Positions 41,536 through 52,475 of a stretch of DNA of 64,000 nt are shown one piece after another; the stretch's first letter is position 1; each line of letters begins with the position of its first letter. The DNA comes from Capronia americana. Lineage: Eukaryota; Ascomycota; Eurotiomycetes; Chaetothyriales; Herpotrichiellaceae. The notes beneath the pieces are model-generated. The model worked only from the letters and a program-made list of their open reading frames with translations, ran no database searches and was not told where the DNA came from. The translations under genes and the position numbers were made by a program. Where the stretch lies: NCBI GenBank assembly GCA_016110215.1, contig JADWQD010000014.1, forward strand, positions 1-64,000, read 5' to 3'.

Positions 41536-43404
41536 CTACCTGCTGGCCCGTGTTGTATGTTCACGCCTTTGCGACGCGTCGATCCCCTTAGAGACACCCC
41601 TTCTGACCCTTGCCGTTTCTCCCTGCCCATCCAACCTTTCCACGACGTTCGATATCCTCGCGCCACTCTCAACAAGCCAGTCCCACGCCACAGCCTCTTC
41701 GCCTTGTCGTTTCTTCCCCTTTTCCTTCTTTGCCCCTTTCTGTCCCGCCCGATCCGCAACGTTATTCGCCCTCCGCTCGGCTCCCTCGGCCACGGAGGCC
41801 AGCAAGAGAGGGGTCTTCTTCAACGCGCCGACGCTCGCGAGCGTGCCCGTCAGTGACTCCAATAGGATGGAAACCCGCGCGTTCGCGTCGACGCTGTTCT
41901 TACTCGCCGCAAATGGGAGATATTCCTCCTCGAGTTTGCTCTGTGAGAGGAGCACCATGCTCCGTCTGCTCGGGGCGGAATGTTCCAGCGTGCGCTGGAG
42001 GAGGGACTCGCACAGGCTCGTCAAGGTCGCGGCGTCGAAGGGATGGGACGGAGAAGGGAGGACCATTCGGGCGAAGACCGGTAGGGGCAAGGGCCGGATG
42101 AATTCGACGAACAAGATGAAGAGTTCCTCCAGATCCGGGAATGTGGTCGGGGACGTGGCGGTTAGTGTCTCGTGCGCGGAGACATACGTTAGGAGACGCA
42201 GGAGGCGGAGGCGGAGGAGTACGGACGATGGGTCGCCGAGGGTTGGCGCTGAGGAGGAGGACGATATATCTCCGTCGACATCGGTGTATGCGCTTCTTAG
42301 ACTGCCGTTGCTGCTTCGCGGCGTTGCTCCTTTTGCGGAGGGTGTTCTCGTTCTCGTTCTCGTTCCTGTCCTTAGTCGCTTCGTAGGTCGGCCGCTGCCC
42401 GTACTCATGGCATCGCCGTTGTCTCTCGCCCCGTCGGAGACATCGTCATCGTCCTCACCAAGGTAATCGCCGTAGACGTCCTGATCAATGTTCACATGAT
42501 CCTGCTTTTCGAGCTTCTTGACCGTGCCATCTTCCTGCTTTGGCCCCTTCAATTCGTGCGCGAATATCTCTCGAAACTCTGCAACCGAGCGCGCACTTCC
42601 GTCCGCAAACACCGCACGAATGATCCTTCTCTCCCGTGCGTGTCCGCCCGTCGCCAGCTCGATGTACTGCCAGAGCAAGGACTCCTCCGGCGAGGGATTT
42701 TCGCCGCTAGTGCGGATGTGCCAGTCTGTCTCAAGCACGTCGACTAAGAACTCTAGCAACAAGCGGTATTGGATCCATCGCGAGGCGTGGACTCCCGGTA
42801 AACACGCACAGTTGAACGCCCAGCCTACGAGTTGCCAGAAATCCTCGGCTCGTGCCCAGAGGCTGTGCGAGCGGGCGAAGGTTGTGTTGAGTTCGCCCTC
42901 GCCAAGAACCTTCTCACTTCCACCATTCTCATCATCGTCGCTGGCTCGATTATCAGTCCGTCGAGAAAAGCGATGGTCGAATTTGTGGAAGCTGAATGCC
43001 GTGGCGAGGTGGGCGTTGACGGGGCCAACGAGAGAATGGATCAGTTTGAGCAACCGTAGAGCTGAATTTGCTTGATTCCACTTTTCACGGTCGTTTGTCC
43101 TTGTTGTCGTGCTAGGATGGACGGCAAGTGTGGCTGCCAACGCGAGGTGAGAGGCTGGCGGGATTGTCACCGGTGCTGAGGCGTTTGCAGAGGACGCGTT
43201 ATTGCCGGCAACGGAGAGCAAGGTGTTGAATGCTTGGGTAAAGAGGCCTTCTTCAAGATACGTCTGAACATGTTGGGCGAGCTCAAACGGAAGTTCTCTG
43301 GTTGGTCGAAATTGCTTTCCTTCTTGCGAGGCTGAGGCTTCTCTAGAAACGGACTGGGTTAGTGGAGGTGAGGACAAGGGGGACGATCGCAGTGGGACCG
43401 CCAT
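41536..43404 (-). CDS. Conserved fungal protein of unknown function
   Basis: A single frame of 622 codons from an ATG. The N-terminal half is helical ('LPFELAQHVQTYLEEGLFTQ', 'EDFWQLVGWAFNCA', 'WIQYRLLLEFLVDVLETDW'). The middle is acidic and then basic, with an Arg/Thr repeat ('TGTRTRTRTP') that could be a nuclear signal. The C-terminal half is again helical, with 'DLEELFILFVEFIRPLPLPV', and it ends in a lysine-rich segment ('KGAKKEKGKKRQ'). I recognise no domain. The helical-repeat look suggests a scaffold in a nuclear complex, but this is a guess. It converges on the calponin-homology gene with about 290 bp between stops. Confidence 0.7.
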   Translation of the reverse strand: MAVPLRSSPLSSPPLTQSVSREASASQEGKQFRPTRELPFELAQHVQTYLEEGLFTQAFNTLLSVAGNNASSANASAPVTIPPASHLALAATLAVHPSTTTRTNDREKWNQANSALRLLKLIHSLVGPVNAHLATAFSFHKFDHRFSRRTDNRASDDDENGGSEKVLGEGELNTTFARSHSLWARAEDFWQLVGWAFNCACLPGVHASRWIQYRLLLEFLVDVLETDWHIRTSGENPSPEESLLWQYIELATGGHARERRIIRAVFADGSARSVAEFREIFAHELKGPKQEDGTVKKLEKQDHVNIDQDVYGDYLGEDDDDVSDGARDNGDAMSTGSGRPTKRLRTGTRTRTRTPSAKGATPRSSNGSLRSAYTDVDGDISSSSSAPTLGDPSSVLLRLRLLRLLTYVSAHETLTATSPTTFPDLEELFILFVEFIRPLPLPVFARMVLPSPSHPFDAATLTSLCESLLQRTLEHSAPSRRSMVLLSQSKLEEEYLPFAASKNSVDANARVSILLESLTGTLASVGALKKTPLLLASVAEGAERRANNVADRAGQKGAKKEKGKKRQGEEAVAWDWLVESGARISNVVERLDGQGETARVRRGVSKGIDASQRREHTTRASR

Positions 43405-44184
43405 TATAAAAGACCGTTCATTAACCAGCCACCGACCGCATCACTAGTTCGGCAGAGGGAAAGAGGGTTTTGAAGTTGGCGTCATGCTGTTGATGAGGAG
43501 GAAACAGGAATTTCAGCCTCGTCGCCGAAGATGAAGACGGGCATCAATTAGGCAGCACAGCAGCAGGGAAGGTCTGCCGAGCCCCTTTTCCAGATGAATG
43601 CATTTTTGCAAGTACTCTCTCCCATTCCTCACACTCCACTCACGCTCTCCAAGTTCTGACAAAGACCTCGCTTCGCCCAGTGTACATGTATTTAAGGAAT
43701 CTCGCGGTCAATCTGGTCTCATGAGTGGATAGAGCCATTACAACAGCGCGGGATGGCAATTGCAGCACTAACCGCAGTCTAAACCATGATCGACTAACCT
43801 CTGCTTGAATCTTTCGACTTCGTATTCGCATTCTAGGAACTGGAGCTTGGTCGAGCTTGCTTCCGAATGACGCTCCGTCCTACTGACAGGAGGCGAACGG
43901 GTAGGCGAAAGACGCACCAACAATGCAAGTTGTTAGCCGATCTGGGGCGCTGCTATTTTTAGCTGACATCTCGCCATATGGTCATCGGTCATGCGGGGAG
44001 GCCGTGGTCGGGTGGCACTCGCCCAACTTTGAAGGAGAGGTATATAGGTAGCAGGGATATACGACTGGGCCACATCTTCCAGTTTGAATTTTTGGTCCAC
44101 GTCTCAGCAAAATATAACATTTCGCCATTTCAGGCGTCTATTCAAAAACAATTACAATCTGCTCGGAAAAGGCCAGACACCAAC
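43405..44184. other. Intergenic with a core promoter at its right end
   Basis: Divergent region between the unknown 622-residue gene and the 86-residue gene. A TATA box is present at 44041; otherwise nothing recognised. Confidence 0.4.
44041..44047 (+). promoter_or_regulatory. TATA box of the 86-residue gene
   Basis: TATATAG about 144 bp upstream of the ATG at 44185, followed by an A/C-rich leader. Confidence 0.45.
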
Positions 44185-44445
44185 ATGGGCTTCCTCGGCG
44201 ACAAGTACAAAGCATTCCAGAACTTCAAAAACGGCCGCAACCCTGACGGCTCCTCCAAGATCACCGACGAAGACATAAAGAAATACACCGGCAAAGACAG
44301 GGTAGAGTTCGAGAAATTCGCAGCCAATACACCAGGTGTTGCGGGCAATCAGAATGCAGGATCGATCACTGCGGGAGGCAATAACGGGTTGTACACTGGC
44401 GGCTATACGACATTTGACGGTCACAAGATCCCGGGGAAGAAGTAG
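44185..44445 (+). CDS. Small conserved-looking protein, 86 residues
   Basis: ATG in a good context (CCAACATGG) opens an 86-codon frame starting 'MGFLGDKYKAFQNFKNG'. The middle 'ITDEDIKKYTGKDRVEFEKF' is a charged helix, and the C-terminus is Gly/Thr/Tyr-rich ('GGNNGLYTGGYTTFDGHKIP'). There is no signal peptide or membrane span. The TATA box and A/C-rich leader suggest strong expression. The family was not recognised; small cytosolic proteins with this layout are often stress- or growth-phase-linked in fungi, which is inference only. Confidence 0.6.
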   Translation: MGFLGDKYKAFQNFKNGRNPDGSSKITDEDIKKYTGKDRVEFEKFAANTPGVAGNQNAGSITAGGNNGLYTGGYTTFDGHKIPGKK

Positions 44446-44569
44446 GTCGTCGGGGAGAAGGATTCAGACAAACCATGGGAGTCATATGCCTCAGGAACGT
44501 ACTTTTACGCCGATTGGGAACGACCAAAGATTGAACCCTCTCGGACCATCTATCCCCAATGCCTAGCCA

Positions 44570-46065
44570 TCATCGCTTCAGCCTGCTTGCCAGATCTTCT
44601 CTGGCTTCCTTACACCATTGCTCCACATCGACCTCCGCGATTTTGCCGTTTCTTTCGTTGATCTCGCTCTCGATTTTTGCAAAATCCCTGCCTATGCCTT
44701 CGGCCCTCCACTCATAACAATCCCCGATCCACCTACTACTCTGCACGAGCCACTGCCCACGCTCCTTCCGCCGGTCGTTGAATGTTGCGAATACAGCTTC
44801 GAGGTCTGAGGGTGACTGAATTTGCTCAGAGGCGAGCAGCGACGCCAGTACAGCAGAATCTTCAATACAGAAACCTGCGCCTGCGCCATGATGCGGAGAC
44901 GTCGCGTGCGCCGCATCTCCGCTTATACATATCCGTCCTTTGTAGAAGGTGGGAACCGGATGGTCGCCCGTGTCGAAAATTGCCCACTTTGGAGTGTGTC
45001 AGAAACTGCCTGCGTTCATACGAAAGCCTTGAGGGTGACTCACCACGTCCAGGTCCGGCTTGGTTAGGTTCAGCAACTTGATCACATTCGACCCGTAACC
45101 TGCAAAATCCCTCAATGCATCTTCTCGCTTCGCCGGCCTCGTCAGTCGATTGAAGTCAGGCCAGTCTTCGGGAGTCGTTCTGAAGGCCACAATATTCAGC
45201 GTTTTGCCGTGATTGACAGGGAATGTCAGGACATGACCGTCTGGGCCCATCTGTGTTCCACACATGTTAGCAAGGCATGAACTCCAACCTTGTCCTAGCC
45301 ACAGAAACCGTGGAGACTTACATGCATGCAGGCGTTGACCGCCAGCTCTTCGCCAACCGCCTTGATCGCATCATCCATGGCCGCAAGCCCCCGGTAAGCA
45401 TACTTGTGCGTATAACTAGGTTTTGCACTCGGATGGTCCTTTCCAACGATGATTTGTCTGACCTTCGACTTGATCCCATCACATCCGATCACCGCGTCGG
45501 CTTCAGCCGTGGTACCGTCTTCAAACCTCATCACCAGCCTCCCGGTGTCCTTGTTCTCCTCGATATCGGCCAGTTTCTTGCCAAACCGCGCAACCTCCCG
45601 CGGCAGCAGCTTGACAATCTCATCCAAGTACGCCGCACGATGCACCCCGTTCTGTCCCAAGGAATTCCGGATCGTGAATGCAATATCCTGCCTCTCTTGA
45701 CCAGGCTTCGGCCCGGTGTACCCGTCAAGGTAGTCGAACCAGACTTTCTGCTTCTCAGGCCAGACATTGCGGGTGCAGACTTTGTCGAACGCGTCGTAGA
45801 CCCCCTGGTGGCAGACCTTCATGGCCTGCACGGCATTGGGAGAGAACGACACCCCGGCGCCGATCTCGCCGAATTGAGGCGCCTGTTCGTAGACTTTCAA
45901 CGCGATGCCGCGGTGATATAATGCGATGGCGAGGGTGAGCCCGGCGATCCCACCGCCGATGATGGCCACTTCGAATTTTCTGGACACATTGTCCGACGTC
46001 TGTTGCGAAGCTGCCATTTGATTGTGGATGGCGGAGAGGCGTTCACCCGTGGATTCTCTAGACAT
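44570..46065 (-). CDS. FAD-dependent monooxygenase, salicylate-hydroxylase-like
   Basis: Three exons, 46065..45322, 45250..45044 and 44986..44570, give 455 residues. The FAD fingerprint G-x-G-x2-G is in 'VAIIGGGIAGLTLAIAL'. 'ADAVIGCDGIKSKVR' is the DG motif and 'GRICISGDAAHATSPHHGAG' the GD motif that contacts the flavin ribityl chain. Substrate-facing 'NVWPEKQKVWFDYLDG' is variable in the family. Class A flavoprotein hydroxylases of this type use NAD(P)H to hydroxylate, often with decarboxylation, aromatic acids such as salicylate. No ring-cleavage dioxygenase is nearby, so the pathway is not shown. The third exon begins exactly after a GTGAGT..AAAG intron, restoring the GD motif. Confidence 0.88.
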
Positions 46066-48286
46066 GGTCTTTCAAGCAGCTTGGAATCTCACGAGATTTG
46101 TGCGATGCCTGTAAGCTAACTAGACGACAACAGAGAGACGCTCGTGCAGTAGATACCATGATATAGAGATATATTCGAGCAAGCCGAAAAGATTCCGCGC
46201 GGCTGGTATTCTCGACCGAGTCAGATATACGACAAGAGGCGAAAAGAATATATCAACTATTACATGGAGTTCGGGGTCGTACATCATCATCAAACCGAAG
46301 CACCCGTGAAGCATGCGTGTCAGGGACGGATCACCGTCAGTATCTCCCCTCCCCTTGTTCTCCACAGGTTGCGACCTCTTCCGGTCCCCCCAAGCCCCTT
46401 CGGCATTGTACCCCGGAATGAATCTCGGCAACCCGCGCTTCGGCCGCGGAAGCAACAACCTCCGGTGCGCCCGATGTCTCCCAGACGAAACATCCGACGG
46501 CGAGTAATTTGTGTCTACAGCGGCAGCGGGGGAGTTGGGATGTGTACAGCGCGCGTACGGGGGTTTTGTACGATCGCCACAACCAGAGTACATACCTAGA
46601 ATGCATGCCTGAATTCTCTTAGGCCAGTATTCGGGCCACTCACAACCATCACGACTCCCGGCTGCCGCAGTATATCCCGACCGACGAAGCGAAAACAAAG
46701 TCCAGATACGGCTTTATTATGTCACGTATTCATCGATCATGGACAGATATTCGCTGATGAAGGCCGAAACGACTCCGAAGGCGATTACGGGTGAAGCAAT
46801 GTTGGACTATCTGTCTGGGGAGCGAGAGCGAGCGCGAAAAGGATGACCACGGCCACTGCGATGAAGATGTGGCAGCGTACCCTGAGGCCGAAGTTGAGGT
46901 GAGAGACCTCCATGGAGATGCGACATGCCTGCATTGAAACTGGAGTATCCGTGGCCGCGAAGGGGAGGAAGACATAAATGACACGGAGGCATGGCATGAA
47001 CAACATAACACAATACTCTCCCAGCGCACTACCCACCGAAGCCGCCTCCCCCTAATGGCAAGGACGGGAAAGCTCATGTCTTCTCCATGGTGTCCCAGAT
47101 AACTGATATCCTTGTACCAGCGAGTGACTGGAACAGACTCGAAGCAGCCCCGGAATCAGACGACAGTTTGCGGTCCATCGCGGCATACGCATGGTATGGA
47201 ACTTGAACAGCGCCCGAGGCACATAGGAGAGAGTGGGATCAGATTGGAACGTGGACTGCAACGGAAGGTTGACGTCTGGTAAAGCCACAGGGACAACTTG
47301 GAGATTTGGACTTCCCTCGCATCAAGAATGGTACGCGAGATCTAAATTGGATCATCCTACATCATACCTGCCCCTCCAGCGATCTGACACCAGCCTGCAT
47401 CATCAGCGTGGCGACCGTATACACCAATACGTCCGAAGGCTGAAATCACGATCTGATGTCAGTGTTTCAAACATCTACAGCGACTGGTCGCTGGGGACGA
47501 CGGCGACTTTCGCTCCCGACCGATGCCCATGCACTCCCATGTCGAGCAACTAAGCTTCGCGCTTGGTGCCTTCAGTGCTGAGAGCGCCTGATACGGCTTC
47601 ACATCGTGGAGAATGTTCGTGCTCTTGTCCTCCCTATTCTGAGTCGAGCCTTGCCTCCCATCAAGAAATATGGTCGACCATGACTTTGCAGGTACTAGTT
47701 CGCAAGCGCTTTGAAAAGACATCTCTTAGTCAAACTTCGTCCTTGCTTCTAGAGTTGAGTCGAGTCGAGATGGGAAACTTCACTTAGTACGTGACTGGCA
47801 AAGACCGAGGCCAGAACCATCCCATTCTGTTTGTGTGATCCTCCGTAGGTACTTGGGCTAAGCATAAATCAACATGGTGCTGTTTCCCCGAGCATTCACA
47901 ACTGCTTCATTTTCTTGGACCCTGCACCCAACCTGTAACTCGAAAACCATTTGCCCTTAGACGGCAATTCGGCGATACGAGGACTGACTCGCATGATGGT
48001 TGTTGCCTAGTTTGCTAGGAAGAGACACCCTGGGGAGGGGTCTGCGGCTCATGTGGGCTGCTCGTCTGGGTGAAAGCTCGCATCGCTGGCAATGGTGATT
48101 TGCCTGCAACTTCTCCTCTGCATTTCCGCTACTGCTGTGTGACCTTGGCGGTCTTTTTCGCCTCGACGAGCAGAACAAAGGACATGAACTTGTGCTGAAG
48201 ATTCCGCCACATGCGGAGATATATAGCACGAGATGAATCCGCGGAGTTTGATCCGCAGACTCGTGCGGACCACGTACAGATACACA
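46066..48286. other. 2.2-kb gene-poor interval
   Basis: No gene was recognised on either strand. A hydrophobic minus-strand frame at 46785-47036 could be a membrane segment, but no exon pattern supports it. A TATATATA-type box lies at the right end. Confidence 0.4.
48217..48227 (+). promoter_or_regulatory. TATA box of the MATE-like transporter
   Basis: GATATATAGCA lies only about 10 bp before the first in-frame ATG (48233) but about 65 bp before the next (48287), which argues for use of the second ATG. Confidence 0.45.
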
Positions 48287-49928
48287 ATGCTGCCTTCGAA
48301 GGACATCGTCGAGGTTACGGATGCCGATTCCCATGCTGATGGCGTTAGCGAGCGAGAGGAAGCCAGGCACGCGCAGACTGACAGCGTCTGGAGTCGAGAT
48401 AGGTCAGTTGGCTTCTCCGTTCCCACATGTCCACAAGCTCACGTTTATTCTCAGGTTTTGCGGCGCCCTCGCGTACAATTTCGTCGGCTTTGTCCTTCCA
48501 GCGCTCTATAGCACACTTTCCAAGCTATGGGTTGCCAATATCGACGCTTCCATGGTCGTCACCGTGGACTCTTACACGTATATCGGCGTCGTGGCGGAAG
48601 TCATCAACGAGGGTCTCCCTCGAGCCGCATGGGTGATTATCGGTGACAAGGCCTCGCGTACTCTCGCGTCCCGGATCGGCCTGACGCAGACGTTGATCAT
48701 CTTCCAGAGTATATTGGGTCTGATCGTCAGTGTCATTATTCTGGGCGCCGCTAAACAATTTGCTGCCGGGTTCGTCCCCGAGGAAGTCCGTGCCGCAAGC
48801 TTGACGTACGTCCGCATCAGTTCTTTCTCTGTCTTCAGTGCGGCGCTGGAGACCGCCGTCAGCAATGCCACGAGGGCCCTTGATCATCCCGATGTGCCCT
48901 TCCTCATCGCTGCAACACGCTTCGCCATCAACATACTCCTGGACTTGCTGATCATTTCAAAAGTCCACGTCGGCTCCTTCACACCGTCGGTGAACACCCA
49001 GGCAGGTATCCGCCTCGGATGTGACTTTGCGGCTGCCTTTACTGGCTTGGCGTACTTTACCTTGATTGTTTGGAGACTCCGGAGCAAGCATGGTCTCATC
49101 GAGGACATGCCGCGCCCCAGCTTGAGCGCATTGAGGGTGCTTCTCAGACCTGGTATCCTTACGTTTGCAGAATCCGCCGTCCGGAATACGCTCTACCTGT
49201 GGCTCGTCAGCAACATTGTGTCCATGGGCTCTGACTACGCAACAGCATGGGGGATTTTCAACACGATCCGTTGGGGCCTTGTAATGGTCCCGGTTCAGAC
49301 ACTGGAGGCAACTTCGAATGCCTTCACCGGGCACCGATGGGGTCAATGGCGGAGGGAGGTCGGCATCGAGGTACAGCAGGCCAAAGCCAGTTGGAAGCAG
49401 ATCAGAGGTACGTGGCTCTCATTAAGGGGTTTGCTCGAGACTAACTGACTGACACCGTGGTCTGCAGGCATCGCAACCCCTGCTCTGACTTCGGCAATCA
49501 TTATCCTGGCTATCGAGGTGCCTCTGTGTATCTTCCTCTCCGTCTTCGGCTGCAAACCGTTCGCGCATTACCTGTCTGACTCGGGCACTGTGGCCTCCAT
49601 CACCGCCCACATGTGGCGCACCATAGACTGGTGCTACATCTTCTATGCGCTGAGTACGGAGCTTGCGACAATCCTGTTGTCAACGGTGCCACGGTGGTAC
49701 CTGTACCAGTCACTCGTGTCAAACATCTTCTACGTCCTACCGTGGGCGATCGTGTGCCAGGTGGCGGACCTGAAAGCCAGCGATGCCTGGAGCTATCATG
49801 CTTTCGTCTTTGGGGGCTCCCTCGTGTTTAGCTTCTTTGACGTGCTGCTGTTTGTCGGTCTGTGGACCTGGAAGCTGAGTCGCGGGACGTTGAACTTTGA
49901 CAAGGTGCGACTGGTCGACAGTAAATGA
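48287..49928 (+). CDS. MATE/MOP-superfamily-like membrane transporter
   Basis: Exons 48287..48402, 48455..49407 and 49468..49928 give 509 residues. After a polar N-terminus there are about 12 hydrophobic spans. The order of segments, '[19 protein letters not shown]', '[20 protein letters not shown]', '[20 protein letters not shown]' and '[19 protein letters not shown]', resembles the first MatE half-domain, and the C-terminal half begins at about '[20 protein letters not shown]'. MATE carriers export drugs or metabolites by cation antiport. Similarity is by fold pattern rather than sharp motifs, so family assignment is moderate. The start is the ATG placed correctly relative to the TATA box; an upstream ATG would add 18 residues. 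Confidence 0.6.
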
Positions 49929-50617
49929 GACATTAGTATCTAGAACTGTGGCAGGCAAGCGGGATTTGGTAAGATGCCACAGGGGATGCACCGACAGGAA
50001 GGAGACAGTACATATACTTGCCGACCGCCAAAGCCCTACTAGCGCAAGTCTATTGTCGTAAATTACAGTGTTGTGACTCCGCTGTCATTTTACTTGACCT
50101 AGATCATGCCCTGTCACTTGCCGCGTTTTCTCGGAGGACATGGCCCGCTTGACAAGCGCGCATATGTGATTTAATAGTTACGATCCCACGAAGGAATGAC
50201 TGATGGTTTTAAGCGTAACTTGCCATTTCGATCTATGAGACAGGAGACGGCGTTATCGGGCTGGCTGTGCACCTGTGGTAAGCAGAACGCACGCTGCCTT
50301 ATGCCCGAGCCACGAAGAGCACATCGAGTGAAGTTCAGACCGCGAAAGCGGGTCAAAAGTGATATGACAGTTTGATTGAAGAGTGATGGGAGTGTTAAAC
50401 ATCCTTAAAGGATAACGAAACCTCAGGTGTTGGACCATCCATTCTTAGTGGGTCCTCGCCAAGCTGTTAGCGGCGTCTTTTGTTTACATAGTCGTAGTAC
50501 ATCTTCAAGCCATCACCTCGCCATCCTCGATTCTCGAACTCGAATAACACCCGACATTGTTTAGGATTCCGAGATCAGATTTACAACTCAGAACACCCCA
50601 ATAACCCAGTAAACAAT
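49929..50617. other. Intergenic, nothing recognised
   Basis: 3' flank of the transporter and promoter of the Borealin-like gene. No gene or repeat seen. Confidence 0.4.
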
Positions 50618-51925
50618 ATGGCACCAGCAATGACGCGCAAGAGGAAATCGGAGGAAGTCGAGGACCAACCCGCTGGCGCTGTCACCCCGACAGGTAGCCC
50701 AGCGCGCAAGAAGATGAGAATTACACTGCAGCAGAAGCAAGCATTGATGGACAACCTCCAGCTTGAGAGTATGAGACCACCACGCAGAAGTTGCATCCCA
50801 GCTGACATGTCTCCAGTTACTGAACGGGCGCGACAACTTCGAGCGGGATATGCTCTCCAATGCGCCGACCTACGAGCTCGGATTGAGAGACGCGTCAATC
50901 GCATCCCTCTCACCGTCCGCAAGATGACTATGGGAGAGCTCATGGCACAGCACCAAGCTCCGAGCGCGGCCAAGGATGCTCCTCGAGCATCGCCACCCAA
51001 ACAAACAATATCGATAGACATCCCTGCGCCCAAACGCAAACCCCTGCCTCCTCTCCCACAAGAACATACCTCAACCAAGCCAGCCTCTCCGGCGCGGCAA
51101 CAAGCACAGCCAGCACCCACTCGAGGCAAGAAGCGCACGAGTTCCGAGATCCAAATCTCTTCAGACAAAGAGAACGAAAGCTACCCCGACTCCGTGCCCG
51201 TGGTGAAGAACACCAAGCGCGCCAAAACAACAACCGCGCAGCCAACCCGCACCACTTCCCGCACAGCCAAACACCCAACCACCTCAGTGCTGTCCCCTCG
51301 CTCCCACAATTCGCGCACCCTCCCACGCTCACCGATCAAAGACCTCTACCTCCCCACTTCGCCAGCAAAGAGCATGATCGCCCGCCCAACTACAGCAATG
51401 TCCCCAGTGCGGGCAAATTCCCCCCTGAAATCAGCCGCCACTGCAGCGTCATCCGCAATCTCCGCCAGCGTGCACGGCATGATCGAACAAGCCCGACGCG
51501 GCGGAACAGCCACGGCTGCGAAACTCACGCGGACAGCGTCGAAGGAGAAGAAAGAAACCGCAGCAGCGGCAAAGGGCCAAATGCTCCCTCCACCTAGGCC
51601 AAAGCCAAGCGCTCCAGCATCTCCGCAACGCGCATTCTCACAAGCAAGCACGCACAGCAACTCGACGGACTTTTCCACGGCGTCGAGCGGGACCACGGTC
51701 GTGAAGCCCAAGCGTGGTGGCCGGGCGGCTGCCACATCGAAGACCACCAAGGCGGCGGCCGAACCAAGCAGTCCAGCGGACAAAAAGAAGGGAGGAGTGG
51801 CCCGGGCAGCGTCGGCGGCCAAGACCGCGCTCAGGAGAAATGCAGGCCCTGCCGGCGCACCGAGTAAGAAGGTCGTGGTCGCAGAACCGGCAGCCGGAAG
51901 GAGGGTGCTCAGGAAGAGGGCATAG
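50618..51925 (+). CDS. Borealin/Nbl1-family chromosomal passenger protein
   Basis: Exons 50618..50768 and 50817..51925 give 419 residues. The N-terminal helix pair 'ITLQQKQALMDNLQLE' + 'ITERARQLRAGYALQCADL' + 'RIERRVNRIPLTVRKMTMGE' is the Borealin N-terminal domain that forms the three-helix bundle with survivin/Bir1 and INCENP/Sli15. Yeast Nbl1 consists of little more than this domain; here a long Ser/Pro/Ala/Lys-rich tail follows with many S/T-P sites, likely kinase targets. The 48-bp intron is a multiple of three and has no stop, so retention would insert 16 residues inside the helix pair. The product acts at centromeres and the spindle midzone with Aurora kinase. Confidence 0.85.
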   Translation: MAPAMTRKRKSEEVEDQPAGAVTPTGSPARKKMRITLQQKQALMDNLQLESMRPPRRSCIPADMSPVTERARQLRAGYALQCADLRARIERRVNRIPLTVRKMTMGELMAQHQAPSAAKDAPRASPPKQTISIDIPAPKRKPLPPLPQEHTSTKPASPARQQAQPAPTRGKKRTSSEIQISSDKENESYPDSVPVVKNTKRAKTTTAQPTRTTSRTAKHPTTSVLSPRSHNSRTLPRSPIKDLYLPTSPAKSMIARPTTAMSPVRANSPLKSAATAASSAISASVHGMIEQARRGGTATAAKLTRTASKEKKETAAAAKGQMLPPPRPKPSAPASPQRAFSQASTHSNSTDFSTASSGTTVVKPKRGGRAAATSKTTKAAAEPSSPADKKKGGVARAASAAKTALRRNAGPAGAPSKKVVVAEPAAGRRVLRKRA

Positions 51926-52475
51926 ATCCCGGCGGATCAGGAGAGGACATGAAGGAGGACATACAGTCGTAGTAGGGTATCGGACTGAGGCTGTTGGCTA
52001 GTCCGAATGGCGACTTTTGCCCTGGGAGCATGTCACGCGCAATGTTTGTTTACTCGCAGCATGAATACAGAGTATGGCTCTTGGATGTCTACGCTGGAAC
52101 TGCATACAACCTACGAAGTACTCCCCGCTGACATGGGTGAAATGAACCGAAGAAGCAGTTTACAAATCCCAGTCTTCACGGTTGCAGTCATTGATTTCAG
52201 TTTTGTTCGCATTTTTCTGCCATTTCAAGTGCCTGTTGACGCCATCCCCTTAGTTGGTATTTGCAACAGTTCAAACACAAGTCGATAAAGGTCTCTGTTG
52301 CAGCAAGCCTCCCAACGTCTGACGCTGGTCGACGGCCGCAGCAACCCAACCCCAGTGACCTGTTGATTTTTTCTGGTAAGACATGTCTGGCTCAACATAT
52401 GTAAACTCTCCTTCCTCGCTCAGCGCACACGCATGCCGCGCCGCAATGGCTCACTCCCTTGTCGCCAGATCAAGG
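51926..52475. other. Intergenic between convergent genes
   Basis: 3' flanks of the Borealin-like and Ars2 genes; nothing else recognised. Confidence 0.45.

Noticed and set aside
43640..43831. Short minus-strand frame in the promoter of the 86-residue gene
   Set aside because: No homology and incompatible with the flanking promoter layout.
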